Positions 45,871 to 56,989 of a stretch of 64,000 nucleotides of DNA are shown piece after piece. A program made the position numbers and the translations under genes. Under the pieces are notes generated by a model, which saw nothing but the letters and a program-made list of their open reading frames with translations, did not search any database and had not been told where the DNA came from. Position 1 is the first letter of the stretch, and every line of letters begins with the position of its first letter. This DNA is from Piliocolobus tephrosceles (lineage: Eukaryota; Chordata; Mammalia; Primates; Cercopithecidae). The stretch is from contig NC_045437.1 of the NCBI RefSeq assembly GCF_002776525.5, forward strand, positions 134,342,399-134,406,398. The letters run 5' to 3'.

Positions 45871-48800
45871 ATGCCAAAAAAATTATTATAAATTATTGAG
45901 TGAACATGGACTGTAATCTATTTTGCCAAAATGTGCTTTAACATAAATTTTAAGTGTTGCCTTGAGCCAAGTCAGGAGCCCCTTTTACGCTGAGTCTCAT
46001 CATGAGCTTCAAAAAACAGAGGAAGCTCTCTCAAGAGGTCAATAATAATTTCTAATGATTAAGCCCCCACAGAATCCTTCCTATATCCAGAATAAAATCT
46101 ACTTAACAATTCATGAATTTCAGAATTCGTATGAAAAAGGGCTAATATGATTCTCTAATTTCTTATTCTTTGCAGTTCTAACGCTAAGTGTGTCTAACAG
46201 GGCAACAGGGTAATAATCTTCATTATCTCTTCCTCTTTTCAAAATTGCTCAAGAAGTGCTGCAAATGAAAAGAGGCCCACTGGTGCCCCAGGACTGCAAG
46301 TCTAAGTGGTGCTTTTTTTGTTTATGCTAATTAAGTAGGTTGCAAACTGGTTACTTAGCAATATCCTTCATTGAGATGCTTAGTGCTGGAGCTTAATTAC
46401 ATGTTTTAGGCCTAAAGTGGTCATTATTAAGAAGCGAGCCAGTGATATCTGTGGATTGTATGCTGTTCTCAGTGTTTCTAGGGTATAGCACTACAAAATT
46501 CTTGGAACATGAAAAGCCATTTATAGAAAAAGGTGCTGAATTACATAGTGACATTTCACTACCTTGTGCCTTAAATTCAGCACACACACAAAAAAGTAAA
46601 TTTTTAAACAAAATTTACTTTAAATCATATTTAAATATAGTGATACTCTATATTCTGCACATGGTTTTAAAAATCTCTCCTAGCTTTAGCATATTCCTTA
46701 TTTATATGAAACAGTTTCCACACTTGCCTTCAAATAGTGTGAATAAGAACTTCCTAAATCAATCTGTTCAGCATACGTAAAAGAACAACTCCATTAAAAA
46801 TCGAATTCCTCATGGGCTTTAATGGAACCCATCAATATTGTGTCTAAGGAATAAAAAAAAATCTATAACTTTATTCCTTTGTTCCTAACTGAAAACAAAC
46901 TATTGATTTTTTTCAATAGATTTTACTGTGTTAAGCATCCTTTTCTCTCTTACACATCAGTCTCCTGCCACCATCTGTGTGGCAAAGATGAAAATGTGCT
47001 GATTTTATGGAACTATAGCTCACTGGAGAACTCTCCATGGAAGCAGAAAACAACAAATGTAAATAACATAAAATATTTAGATCACAGAAACATTAAGCGT
47101 GATTTTAATGATGGACATGAATTATGCTTAGTGGATGGACCATCTATGTAACAGCAAGGAGCTGGTAACCCTCACTCTTACAGACAATAGAGGCAAACCA
47201 CTGTTCAGAATAAACAGCTAGAAATTTGTCATGTTGAAAAGGCAGCCACCATTTAAATGTATCAGATGTAAATATATTGTAATCTGAGTCCTGTCACTGT
47301 GGTTGTTGTACAGTTTGCATTTTTCCCCCAAGCTTAATTGCTGAATATTCATTTTCTTGCATTAATGAAGCCTCTAAATATTTAACTTAGAAAATAGGTA
47401 TAGCCGCTCTTTCCTTGAGAGCCAGTGGAAGGCCCATATTTTGCACAATTTGTAATGCACACATTTGCATTACACTAATATATTGCTGAGATCTCATTTA
47501 ATTTGAACAAATTTTCTCTTCCTCCTTCTATTTTTTTTAAGTTATTTGTTGTCTTCTAGAATATCTCCATTCTGGACTTTGGTTGGTTGCATCCCCATGG
47601 TGTTATTTAATGGGCTCATTTTTCCCCTATATTTCCTGTAGCATGATCTTTAGACTAGAGGCTTTCTCAGAATCAGGTTGAAGTTTTTGCCTTATTTCGA
47701 AGGTGGTTTGTGAGTCTTACTGCTTTACATTAAGGAATACATAATACCTGGATGCCTCTATTTTTGTTTAGATTAATCATTGATTTTTTTATGTTATTAG
47801 TTCAATACAACCATTAAAAAATTCCCCATAGGGTTTTCACCTCACAGTTGGATAAGTCATTTATTATTATTGCCTGGTTCTATTATTTCAACAGGGAATA
47901 TAAAACGGTAATATTCAAATTCTATCATTCATCATTCATTTATTAGCTGGTATTTTCCTATCAAGAATAACTTTCCCTGAACAACTATTTGAATATCCTG
48001 AGGTGCTGTTCACACAAGAAAGAATGTTTAACACTTCCTTTATTTATCACCATCAAAAATTTTAAGGTTGATGATAGGACAATTGTTAAGATTAATGAGA
48101 AGATATTTGAGGAGCACTGTAAAATAAATGCCAGAGAGAAGACTATGAAAGGGTGTCCTTTTTTCTGTAATTTAAAAAAATGTCACTAACCAGCCTCCCA
48201 GCTTTCCCTGTTCCTCACATTAGCAGCTGGCTGTTGGCAACTGGGAATACAATGGTGAAACACGTGTGTGACAGTATCTGCGTTGTGGTTACACCTGAAA
48301 AGTACACACAAGATGTTACTGTATAGAGATGAACGCTGAAAATGTATACTAATGATATGATGTCTGGATTTTATTCTAAGTAATCTGTTAGGGGGGAAAA
48401 GGTTTCAATGAAACAAGATTGGCCACCTGTTGCTAATTGTTGAATCTGGGTCATGGGTATTCATGACACCACTCTCTATGCTGATGACTGAAGTTCTCTG
48501 TAATAGTTTAAAATACAAAATTATGCTACAGGTTTGCAATTATGATACAGTAATGTGCTTCATGTTAATATTTATAACCATCAATATCTAAGAATGGGGC
48601 TATTAAAATCTTCCTAAGCAATTCTGACTTTTAAATTTTTTGTTCAACTTTTAGATTTATTAAAAAATGAGACAATCTCAAACTTAACAGAAATATTGCC
48701 AGTAGGGAACAAATAACTTTAAAAAACAAACAAACACTGAATCATTTAGGAGTAAAACCATTCAGCATTAAAACACTGAACCCACTGTCCCATTACCACA

Positions 48801-48921
48801 CTATATTTTAATGTGTATTTCCTATAGAACATTCTGTTATGTAAGGACATTCTGTTATACAGCACAGATCAATTAAAGTCAGGAAATTTCATGTTCATAT
48901 GAATATGATGTTGCTACCATT
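45871..48921. other. 3-kb repeat-free interval
   Basis: The longest stretch without a recognised mobile element. 47235-47545 is dense in TAAT- and ATTTGCAT-type motifs ('gcttaattgctgaatattca', 'gcattaatgaagcctc', 'gcacacatttgcattacact') and may be conserved non-coding DNA. Open frames up to 112 codons (46442-46780) have no known similarity. Confidence 0.45.
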
Positions 48922-49065
48922 TAATCTTTAGAGACTCCATTATTTTTGCCAATTGTCTGAAAATGCTTTTTTACAGCAAAAGGACACTATTATCTAATCT
49001 TTAGAGACTCCATTATTTTTGCCAATTGTCTGAAAATGCTTTTTTACAGCAAAAGGACACTATTA
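48922..49065. repeat. exact 71-bp tandem duplication (period 73)
   Basis: The 71-base block starting TAATCTTTAGAGACTCC is present at 48922-48992 and 48995-49065 with no difference, separated by TC. It is not a known repeat. Complete identity in unconstrained DNA points to a recent event or a tandem assembly error. Confidence 0.97.
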
Positions 49066-49549
49066 CCCTGGGCCTTTAAGGCTCTTTCAACCAGACACAG
49101 TTCCTCAATATTTTTCTTGACTGTCAGAGTCTTGACACTTTTGAAGACTAGTTTCAGTTTTGGTTTGTCTGATGTTTTGTCTTGATTAGATTCAGGTTTG
49201 CATCTTTGACAGGTTTGCATCTTCTACAATAATAGCATAGAAGTGATGATCTGCTCTTCTTACTGCATTTTACCAGGTATCACATAATTTTGATTCATCC
49301 CATTATAATGATGATCACTTTGCTGACTTAATTAGGGTAGTTTCTACAGGGCTCCTCCACTGTAATGTGACTCTTTAAAACCAGTAAGTAGTTTGAGGGG
49401 GGGTACCGTGAAATAAGGTAAACATTCTGTTCCACATTGATCTGTACATTTGATAATTTACTTATTTATATCACTATGAACTCCTTTTTCATTGTATTCA
49501 CTGGGTTGTAATACATTTATTTTGTTGCTATTATTGTTTCAGTGCAAGT
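49066..49549. other. single-copy DNA
   Basis: No recognised repeat. A small duplicated motif 'gatt(c)aggtttgcatctt' / 'gacaggtttgcatctt' occurs near 49187-49220. Confidence 0.45.
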
Positions 49550-49815
49550 TCCTCTGAAATAGCCTCTGGTTCCTTTTGCTGTCTCCCCATTATTATTTGA
49601 GCACTTGCTTACTTTATTGCAAAACAAGATACTTCAGACTTATTTTATATTTTCCTTGTTCTAGACTTAGAATCAGACATTTCTTCAGGGACCCTTAGTT
49701 CTTTCAGCAAAGACAGGAATATAGAAATCAACATTTGAGTGCTACATGTGTTACGTGCTATTGGATGTCACTGTTTCCATGCTATCTCAGTAGACAGACA
49801 GGAAATGTATTTTAT
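49550..49815 (-). mobile_element. L1M-type 3' UTR fragment, antisense
   Basis: 'tatttgagcacttgcttact', 'acaagatacttcagacttat', 'atcagacatttcttcaggga' and 'ttcagcaaagacaggaatat' recall a common antisense segment of old L1 3' UTRs. Confidence 0.5.
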
Positions 49816-50029
49816 ATATTCTACATATATATAAAACATAACAAATTTATAATATTGCTTCCAATTTCAATGCAATGCCACTGGGTTAATTTTAGTTTTC
49901 TTCTTTTCCGTATTTTGTATTCCTATCTACAATAGTTAAAAAAAAATCTGGTTCTTATTATCTTTAATGTATTTACTTCTTGGATAATTTCCCAAATGTA
50001 AACAATCTCCCATCACTGCCATAACTCTC

Positions 50030-50690
50030 TCCCCATGCAAATGACCTCCTCACCCTACCAAGATTTCAACATCCCACATCTAGCTACTGCTTTCCTGGGC
50101 TTCCACCAGGCACCCACGTATGCCACTGTTTCATGTGGAAGTCCTCCTTCACATGACCTGTTCTCTAATGCCCTGGGCATAGACCTCTTCTCAGCCTTTT
50201 TGGGCCCCAACTCCCCATTCCAAGCTACCTTATGACACAGATATGCTCATCACCTTGTGTGGGCTCCTATATCCCATGCCAGGCTGTCCCTTTGTGCAGA
50301 CACAGTCCTCTCCATGGTCAAGTTCTGGCATCTCCTCATGCACCACCCTCAGACATAGCCAGTCACCTCTTCAACCTCCCAACATCAAAGGCCACCTGCG
50401 TGACCACCTTACCAGGTATTCCTTACCCAACCATGTCTCTGTAGCAGCAACTTTGTCACCCTTGACATTCTGGCTGCCTCATGTGGACCCCTCTATCTGC
50501 CTCTCATCTCTTCTGGGATCCTGTGTGGAATTACCACCCCCTGCGCCCTACAGAGACTTCTTTCTCATCATCTCAGGCTCCAACACCATATGCTGGGCAG
50601 CCTGCAACACCCTCCACAGCTTCCTCAATTCTGACACCCTGGATGGGGCAGTCTGCCTACAAGGGTGACCTCTTGATCTTGGTTAGCTTT
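50030..50690. other. unassigned C-rich element, left part
   Basis: Clearly richer in C and GC than everything around it, with stop-poor frames of 66-141 codons on the plus strand (50035-50702). Frame overlap, no domain match and a continuation after 51345 suggest a non-coding repeat (LTR- or satellite-like), not a gene. I cannot name it. Confidence 0.4.
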
Positions 50691-50695
50691 TTCTT

Positions 50696-51345
50696 TTTTT
50701 AAAATTAAAAGTTTTATTTTGATTAAGAAGTAGATTCACTTACACAGGTGTAATAAGTAATACAGAGGGATCCCATATACCCTTTACTTAATTTCCCCAC
50801 CAAGAAACATCTTACAAAATTGTAATGTAAAATCACAAACTAGGAGATTGACAATATAACCAATAAATCTTATTCAGATTTCCCAAATCTTATGTGGACT
50901 TATGTGCGTAGGTCTTTAGCTCTATGCAATTTTATCATATGTAGAGATTCATGTCTCCACCACCATAGTCAATGTACAGAACAGTCCCATGACTGCCAGA
51001 ATCTCCCATGGTGTCCTTTTTACATCCATACACATCGTCCTCCTGAACCACCACCACCTTTAATCCCACCACTAATCTACTCTAGTTTCTACAAATGCAT
51101 TACTTAAAGGATATTATCCCTTTGAGATTGACTTTTTTTAACTCAGCCAAATTCCCTGGATATCCACCTAAGATTTTGAACTTAGCAGTAGTCCATTTCT
51201 TTTCATTTCTGAATAATGTGCCACAGTCTAGATATACCACAGTTTAACCATTGCCCCATTGAAGGACATATGAATTGTGTTAGTTTTGGACCATTATGAA
51301 CAAAACTGTTATAAACATTTGTAAGCAGGATTTTTGTATGAACCC
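50696..51345 (-). mobile_element. L1M 3' UTR fragment, antisense
   Basis: 'gttttattttgattaagaag', 'gggatcccatataccctt', 'gtctccaccaccatagtcaa', 'gcattgccccattgaagg'-type sequence near 51250 and 'gtaagcaggatttttgtatg' follow the antisense 3' UTR of L1MC-L1ME elements. It interrupts the C-rich element. Confidence 0.72.
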
Positions 51346-51510
51346 CCTACTTTACTCGTGACACCCTGCACTGGCCTGTACCCTCACATGGAAAACTTTC
51401 TCAACCTGTTCGAGGACCAACTCTCATTCTGGACCACTATGCTCCATTTAGCCCATCTCGCCCAACTCCAAGCATGGATAGCTGCCTTGCTCTGTCCTAC
51501 CTACTAGATT
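51346..51510. other. unassigned C-rich element, right part
   Basis: 'ccctactttactcgtgacac', 'ctgcactggcctgtaccctc' and 'gctccatttagcccatctcg' share the composition and phrasing of 50030-50690, so probably the same element beyond the L1. Confidence 0.35.
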
Positions 51511-52063
51511 TTAAGATAGAATAGTAAAAAGGGGAATACTAGGTGGCTAGTAGTGAGTGTATTTCCTGCTTGGTGAGTGTATTTCCAGTAGCTACTAACA
51601 TAGTGACTGGCATCAAATAGTCGCTCCATGAATGTCTGTGAATGAGATAAGAAGCGTTGGAGAATTTGCTTCCTCAACAAAGTGGATATTTCCTAATCTA
51701 GCAATTGTTGAATGTTAAATCCTCAGATTGGGGTAAAAATAAATGATGCCATAAAAGAGAAAGGATTGGAAGAAAATGCTGGGAAAGTTCTTACAGAAGA
51801 AAACACTGGATGGAGCAGCCTGGAATCACATGTCCTATCCTAGCTGCTTTCTCCCTGTCTATATACCATGGTTTATGCATACATGTTCTTGGTAAGCCCA
51901 CAATGAGTCATTCACTCGCCATGCCAAAGTCATCAGGAGAGAAATTTGTGATCTAACTTAACGTGTCCATAAAGCATTCTCTAATACTGGAATTAAATTT
52001 ATTCACTAGAAATCAATTTTCTGAATGACTATTTTCCAAACTTTCAACTGATTCTAATTAAAG

Positions 52064-52108
<45 letters not shown>

Positions 52109-52464
52109 TTTGGTCTAATTTCCAAGGCCAGTTAGTTAGCTGGGAACTTATAAGGATTGCTCAGCTAAATGTCAATTTCTCATGTTTCAAATTTCAAACT
52201 TTCAGCAGATCTCAATCTCTCAGTGGTTTATGTGTAATTGGATAAATTTTCCCTTAAACACAGTTTACTGTTTTCTATAGATTTTTCAGCATATGCCCTG
52301 ACTCTCACAGTGGAACAGCTTTGGTGAATTGTCTTAAACCAGTTTAAGGCGATTTTTCTAATACGTTTTAAAGAATTGGTCATTTAATAAATTAATCTAG
52401 AGCCAAAAAATCTCATCTGAGAGCAAATTATACGTTCTTCGATTTCTCAAATGCTGATGTCTGA
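51511..52464. other. single-copy DNA with an AC microsatellite
   Basis: 51540-51650 has a weak L2 tail look. 'gtgagtgtatttcc' is doubled near 51554-51588. No gene signal. Confidence 0.45.
52067..52107. repeat. (AC)n microsatellite
   Basis: About 20 uninterrupted AC units. Confidence 0.98.
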
Positions 52465-52828
52465 CAATGCTTCTCAACATATTCATAGTGAAGAGCCAGT
52501 GTTTTCTTATCTGTCTGCCTTTGGTTTTGTTTGTTTTTAACTCAACTTGCTGCTGACTGATACTTTGTAAAGTACAATAAATGTGAATAACAAGAAAAAT
52601 GAAAATTAAAAAAACAAAACACAAAACAAAAACTCCAAAACATGTGCCCCAATTTTTTAAATTAAATTAAGCAGACAAAGAAGCACTCTGTTGAATTGCT
52701 CTGGATGTTCCTAAGCATGTATTGTCAATTTCAGTTCTTATCTCAATTTTGGTTCTTATCTCATCACAGATGAGTAACAAACAGTACAGCTTGGTGCTAG
52801 TCTGCAGACTACACTTTGAGAAGCACTG
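52465..52828 (-). mobile_element. hAT MITE with 13-bp inverted ends
   Basis: The left end CAATGCTTCTCAA (52465-52477) and right end TTGAGAAGCACTG (52816-52828) are inverted repeats with one mismatch. Read on the minus strand it begins 'cagtgcttctcaaagtgtag' with 'tctgcagactagcacc', as in Charlie-derived MITEs. The A-rich centre has diverged. The 8-bp target duplication is not clear. Confidence 0.7.
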
Positions 52829-53544
52829 GTCTGTACCGACCCATCTCACACTGAATTATATCTTGTTTTTAAATTATTATTATTATTCCCTAAGACTGCA
52901 TGCATTTGCTTATCTCCCTAGGGACCTCATATGCCCCTTGAGGTCAGAGATGATGTTTCCTATTTTGTTAGCATTCCCCCAAGCATACAGACTGATAGGG
53001 CTTAATAAATTACTACTGATCAACAGAAAACAGCTTATTCTGTTCCTTTCACTCCCTCCTCTGCTTTTCTCCTCTACTTTTGCATATTTCAATATAATTC
53101 ATTTTAAATCCTTTTTGGAAGGAAGCAAAAACTGCAAATTGGTGGCCTGCAGGCTGGATACAGACTATAAATGAGCTTTGTTTGTACCACCCATTATACT
53201 AAAATAATTCTACCATGTTAAAAAGAAAATCTCTTGCAACTCTGGGCTCAACTCTGGGCTCACATTAGCACACATCAAAAGCACAGTACTGGGTAAGGCT
53301 GCCCCTTCTAGACAGGTGAGCCTGTCAAGTTCCCCACAGTCCCGACTTGGCCAATTCACTTAAGTTACCTGTTGGGACCTTGAGCCTTTTGAAATTACAA
53401 TCACTGATCTAGGTGAATTAAAAAAGTCAAGGTCAACAAACTGCAAAACAAAACCATAAAAGCACAAATAAAGGAGTCTCAGCAAACTACTAGAGTAGTT
53501 TTTGTTTCCCTAACAGTTAATAGGTCCAAAACATTTTGTTACCC
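52829..53544. other. single-copy DNA with a possible hAT scrap
   Basis: 'ggtggcctgcaggctggata' near 53141 resembles a hAT-family end. 'aactctgggctc' is doubled at about 53239-53263. The 150-codon plus frame (52722-53174) overlaps the MITE and has no known domain. Confidence 0.4.
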
Positions 53545-53690
53545 TGGGTGAGCCTCATAAAACCACACGAGAGACTGGGTAGATACAACTGTTCCCATTT
53601 ATAGGCAAGAAAACAGATTTAGAGAATAAGTAACTTCCTTCACACTCCCTGGTAAATAGGTGATAAACTCAGTAGCTCTGTGTAGCAGTA
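53545..53690 (-). mobile_element. MIR, antisense
   Basis: 'acaactgttcccatttatag', 'gagaataagtaacttccttc' and 'ctggtaaataggtgataaac' in antisense MIR order. Confidence 0.75.
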
Positions 53691-53941
53691 TACTGAATAG
53701 CACAAACTAATTTCAGTGCCTTCATTCCCTAAGTGTTTTCTAACTTATTAAGTATGACAGAAAACAAGATTTTTTTCTCTAATGTAGAAAATCTATTTTC
53801 ATATTTATCTTCTCAAACTTTAAAATGGATGTGTGAGACAGCTTCTTTGGTTTCATACTAGTTGATAGACTTTTTTAGAAAGTATTTTTCCTCCACTACT
53901 TTGCACTGTACTATTCCCCCTTGCACTAACCAAATCTGATT

Positions 53942-54236
53942 TTGTTTTGTTTTGAGACGAAGTCTTACTCTGTGGCCCAGGTTGGAGTGCAGTGGCGCAA
54001 TCTCTGCTCACTGCAACCTCTGCCTCCCGGGTTCAAGCAATTCTCCTGCCTCAGCCTCCCGAGTAGCTAGGACTACAGGCACCCGCCACCAAGTCCAGCT
54101 AATTTTTGTATTTTTAGTAGATATGGGGTTTCACCATGTTGGTCAATCTGGTCTCGAACTCCTGACCTCAGGTGATCCACCCAACTCGGCCTCCCAAAGT
54201 GCTGGGATTACAGGCATGAGCCACCATGCCCAACCT
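53942..54236 (-). mobile_element. AluS, full length
   Basis: 'gagacgaagtcttactctgt' to 'gccaccatgcccaacc'. Target-site duplication CCAAATCTGATT (53930-53941) versus CCAAATTTGATT (54237-54248). The 114-codon frame at 53952-54296 is the usual antisense Alu reading. Confidence 0.95.
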
Positions 54237-54248
54237 CCAAATTTGATT

Positions 54249-54682
54249 CTCTACTCCCAAATTACTATTGCACCACTGGACCCAGACCCAAAGTGAAAAT
54301 GGTTCCAAAATGAATGAGGTCCCCAAAGAAAGCCCCACTTTTTCACAATGCTGAGTCACCATTCATAATGCCTTTGGTCCAACAACAGAAATGACAGCTT
54401 CTTGGACAGGCCAAACCCCAATATCTTACTCAGATACTCCAGGACAGCACTGTTGGAGGAATTCTTCCATAAGTTTAATATCATAACTTTAAAAAGCATC
54501 CTCAAATATCCTTAATAATACTCTAAAATAGGCTACAGAACACTAATGCCTGGGGATCATAACACATGCACAGTCAAACCACAGTTGAGTGCCAGCCTCG
54601 ATTAGGGATATTGGCACTCTGTGGTCCTGGGGATCAGTGAAAGCCACCACAGAAGCCTGGCTCTGTATATTTTACCATAGAA
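54249..54682. other. single-copy DNA
   Basis: No repeat or gene signal recognised. Confidence 0.5.
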
Positions 54683-54800
54683 GTGTGCTTTCCAATAGTC
54701 ATTATCAGCCACATGTGGCTATTCAAATTTAAACGGATTAAAATTCAATTAAAAATTCAGTTTCTACCCACATTTCCAGCACTCAGTAGCCACAGGGGAC
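54683..54800. mobile_element. hAT MITE fragment
   Basis: 'gtgctttccaatagtcatta', 'cagccacatgtggctattca' and 'cactcagtagccacagggga' match the 'agccacatgtggct' hAT-derived family. Partial. Confidence 0.65.
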
Positions 54801-55111
54801 TATATCACATAAAGTCTACTCTTGGCCTTATATACAGGGAGAGGGCTTGAACCAAGAGGTTCAGCCTTTTGCACTTCCAAGGGTGATGAAAGGTAATTAC
54901 ATGAGGCGAAAGCAATTGTCCAGAAGCTGGGGGCAGCTGTGAGCTATGAACAGCTGACACCGCTGGAGGGTGGATGCCCTCTCCAGGGAAGGGTATCTGG
55001 GCTCTAATACCACCTACTCTAAAGGACTGCAGGTTGTATTACTTTATTGAATAAAAACAAAAGTATAAAATCAAACATACAAAATTAGATAGTTAAAAAC
55101 TATTAACCTTA
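54801..55111. other. single-copy DNA
   Basis: Nothing recognised. Confidence 0.5.
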
Positions 55112-55417
55112 GGTCAGGCACAGTGGTTCACACTTGTAATCTCAGCACTTTGGAAGGCTCAGGCAGGAGGATCGCTTGAGCCCAGGAATTTGAGAAGAGC
55201 CTGGGAAACACAGAGAGACCTGGTATCTACAAAAAAGAAGAAAATCAGCCTGACGTGGTGGTGCATACTTGTGGCCCTAGTTACTCAGGAGGGAGGTGGG
55301 AGGATCACTTGAGCTCAGGGATTCAAAGTTCCAGTGAGCCATAATCGCACCACTGCACTCCAGCCTGGGCAACGGAGTGAGGCTCTGTCTCAAAAAAAAA
55401 AAAAAAAAAAAAAAAAA
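55112..55417 (+). mobile_element. AluJb-like, full length
   Basis: 'ggtcaggcacagtggttcac', 'aggatcgcttgagcccagga', 'gtgagccataatcgcaccac' and a poly-A of 26 bases. A long clean tail on a diverged old Alu suggests regrowth of the A-run. Confidence 0.93.
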
Positions 55418-55469
55418 TCATCTTATCATCTTATCCATTATTAGTTTTTCCTTCTAGCCGTGGGAACTG

Positions 55470-55605
55470 TATTGGTTCTTAATTTCCCTATTCAATTTAT
55501 TCAATTATCATCTCTCTTGAGGGAACGTCTGCGACTCTCGTATCCTGTATCTCCAGTATCTGACACATAATTGGGGCTCCATAATACTTACTGAATGAAT
55601 GCTAA
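55470..55605 (+). mobile_element. L2 3' end
   Basis: 'cctgtatctccagtatctga', 'cacataattggggctccata' and 'atacttactgaatgaatgc' give the L2 tail. Confidence 0.78.
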
Positions 55606-55745
55606 CCTTAACAATCATCTTTAAAAGTGTTATAGTTAGGGTGAACACAGATCCTGCTTTACCAGCTCCATTCAAGTTATGTCAGTTGCTCTAATGGATC
55701 TATTAATAGGATCCTCTTTCCCTTCTGAAAGTGTCCCGCTTTGTT

Positions 55746-56046
55746 CTTGGTTTTTCCGTCTCGACACAAGAGTCTCACACCGTTGCCCAGGCTGGTGAGC
55801 AGTGGTGTGATCTCAGCTTACTGCAACCTCCGCCTTCCGGTTTCAACGGATTCATCCGCCTCAGCCTCCCGAGTAGCTGGGACCACAGGCCTGTGCCACT
55901 ACGGCCAGCTAATTTTTGTATTTTTAGTAGAGATGGGGTTTCACCATGTTGGCCAGGCTGGTCTAGAACTCACAACCTCAGGTGATTTGCCCGCCTCGGC
56001 CTCCCAAAGTGCTGAGAGTACAGGCGTGAGGCACCGCACCCGGCCA
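55746..56046 (-). mobile_element. AluS, full length, tail eroded
   Basis: 'gtctcacaccgttgcccagg', 'gagatggggtttcaccatgt' and 'gaggcaccgcacccggcc'. Target-site duplication TGTCCCGCTTTGTT (55732-55745) versus TGTCCCACTTTGTT (56047-56060). Its poly-T is reduced to five bases. The 119-codon frame at 55741-56100 is antisense Alu. Confidence 0.95.
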
Positions 56047-56250
56047 TGTCCCACTTTGTTTTATAAAATTTATGGCCGCTTTAGTTTACAGGACATATAG
56101 ATAAGGTGCCAGGAGAAAAATGAGAACAGAACCTATGATTTCAGTTGACTTTTCCAGTGACATTTGATCTGACAATTCAAGTGCTACCTTTAGGTGTAAA
56201 ATAGCCAAAGTTAATTTAAACATTTTGTTCTTGTTTAAAATTCTGGCTCA

Positions 56251-56586
56251 GGCCAGGCATAGTGGCTCATGCCTGCGATCTCAGCACTTTGGGAGGCTGA
56301 GGCAAGTGGATCACCTGAGGTCGGGAGTTCAAGACCAGCCTCAACAACATGGTGAAGCTCCATTTCTACTAAAAGTACAAAAAATTGGCCTGGCATGGTG
56401 GCACATGCCTGTAATCCCAGGTACTAGGGAGACTGAGGCAGGAGAATCACTTGAATCTGGGAGGTGATGATTGCAGTGAGCCGAGCTTCTGCCCTTGGGC
56501 TCCATCCTGGACAACAGAGCAAGACTATCTTAAAAATATATTTAAAAACTTAAAAAATTTAAAAAATAAAATAAATAAAAATAAAT
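56251..56586 (+). mobile_element. AluS, full length
   Basis: 'ggccaggcatagtggctcat', 'ggatcacctgaggtcgggag' and a tail of AAAT-type units. Target-site duplication AAATTCTGGCTC (56238-56249 and 56587-56598). It faces the antisense Alu at 55746-56046 across about 200 bp. Confidence 0.95.
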
Positions 56587-56680
56587 AAATTCTGGCTCGG
56601 CAATCCATTACCCTACTGGTTACAACCTTGTTTCTTTGGTGTTGGGAGCAGGAGCATTAAAAACAAATGTATACAGATTA

Positions 56681-56977
56681 GGCCAGGCACAGTGTCTCAT
56701 GCCTGTAATCCCAGCACTTTGGGAGGCCAAGAAAGGTGGATCACGAGGTCAGGAGATCGAGACCATCTTGGCTAACACAGTGAAACCCCATCTCTACTAA
56801 AAATACAAAACATTAGCCGGGTGTGGTGGCGGGTGCCTGTAGTCCCGGCTACTCCGGAGGCTGAGGCAGGAGAATGGCGTGAACCTGGGAGGTGGAGCTT
56901 GCAGTGAGCAGAGATGGTGCCACTGCACTCCAGCCTGGGCAACAGAGCGAAACTCCGTCTAAAAAAAAAAAAAAAAA
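56681..56977 (+). mobile_element. AluY, full length
   Basis: 'ggatcacgaggtcaggagat', 'cgagaccatcttggctaaca', 'gaatggcgtgaacctgggag' and 'gtggagcttgcagtgag'. Target-site duplication GTATACAGATTA (56669-56680) versus GTATACAAATTA (56978-56989). Confidence 0.95.
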
Positions 56978-56989
56978 GTATACAAATTA

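Noticed and set aside
48922..49065. Tandem repeat considered as a CRISPR or satellite array
   Set aside because: Only two copies with a 2-base spacer; no variable spacers, no array, and eukaryotic context.
50243..50668. 141-codon plus-strand frame, the longest outside Alu and gap
   Set aside because: Two other frames overlap it in the same C-rich patch, it has no recognisable domain, no splice context and no codon signal. Kept as an unassigned element, not a gene.
55741..56100. 119-codon open frame with repeated 'SASASRVAGTTG' style sequence
   Set aside because: This is the standard antisense-Alu translation; the same peptide pattern appears at 53952-54296, 61877-62260 and other Alus here.
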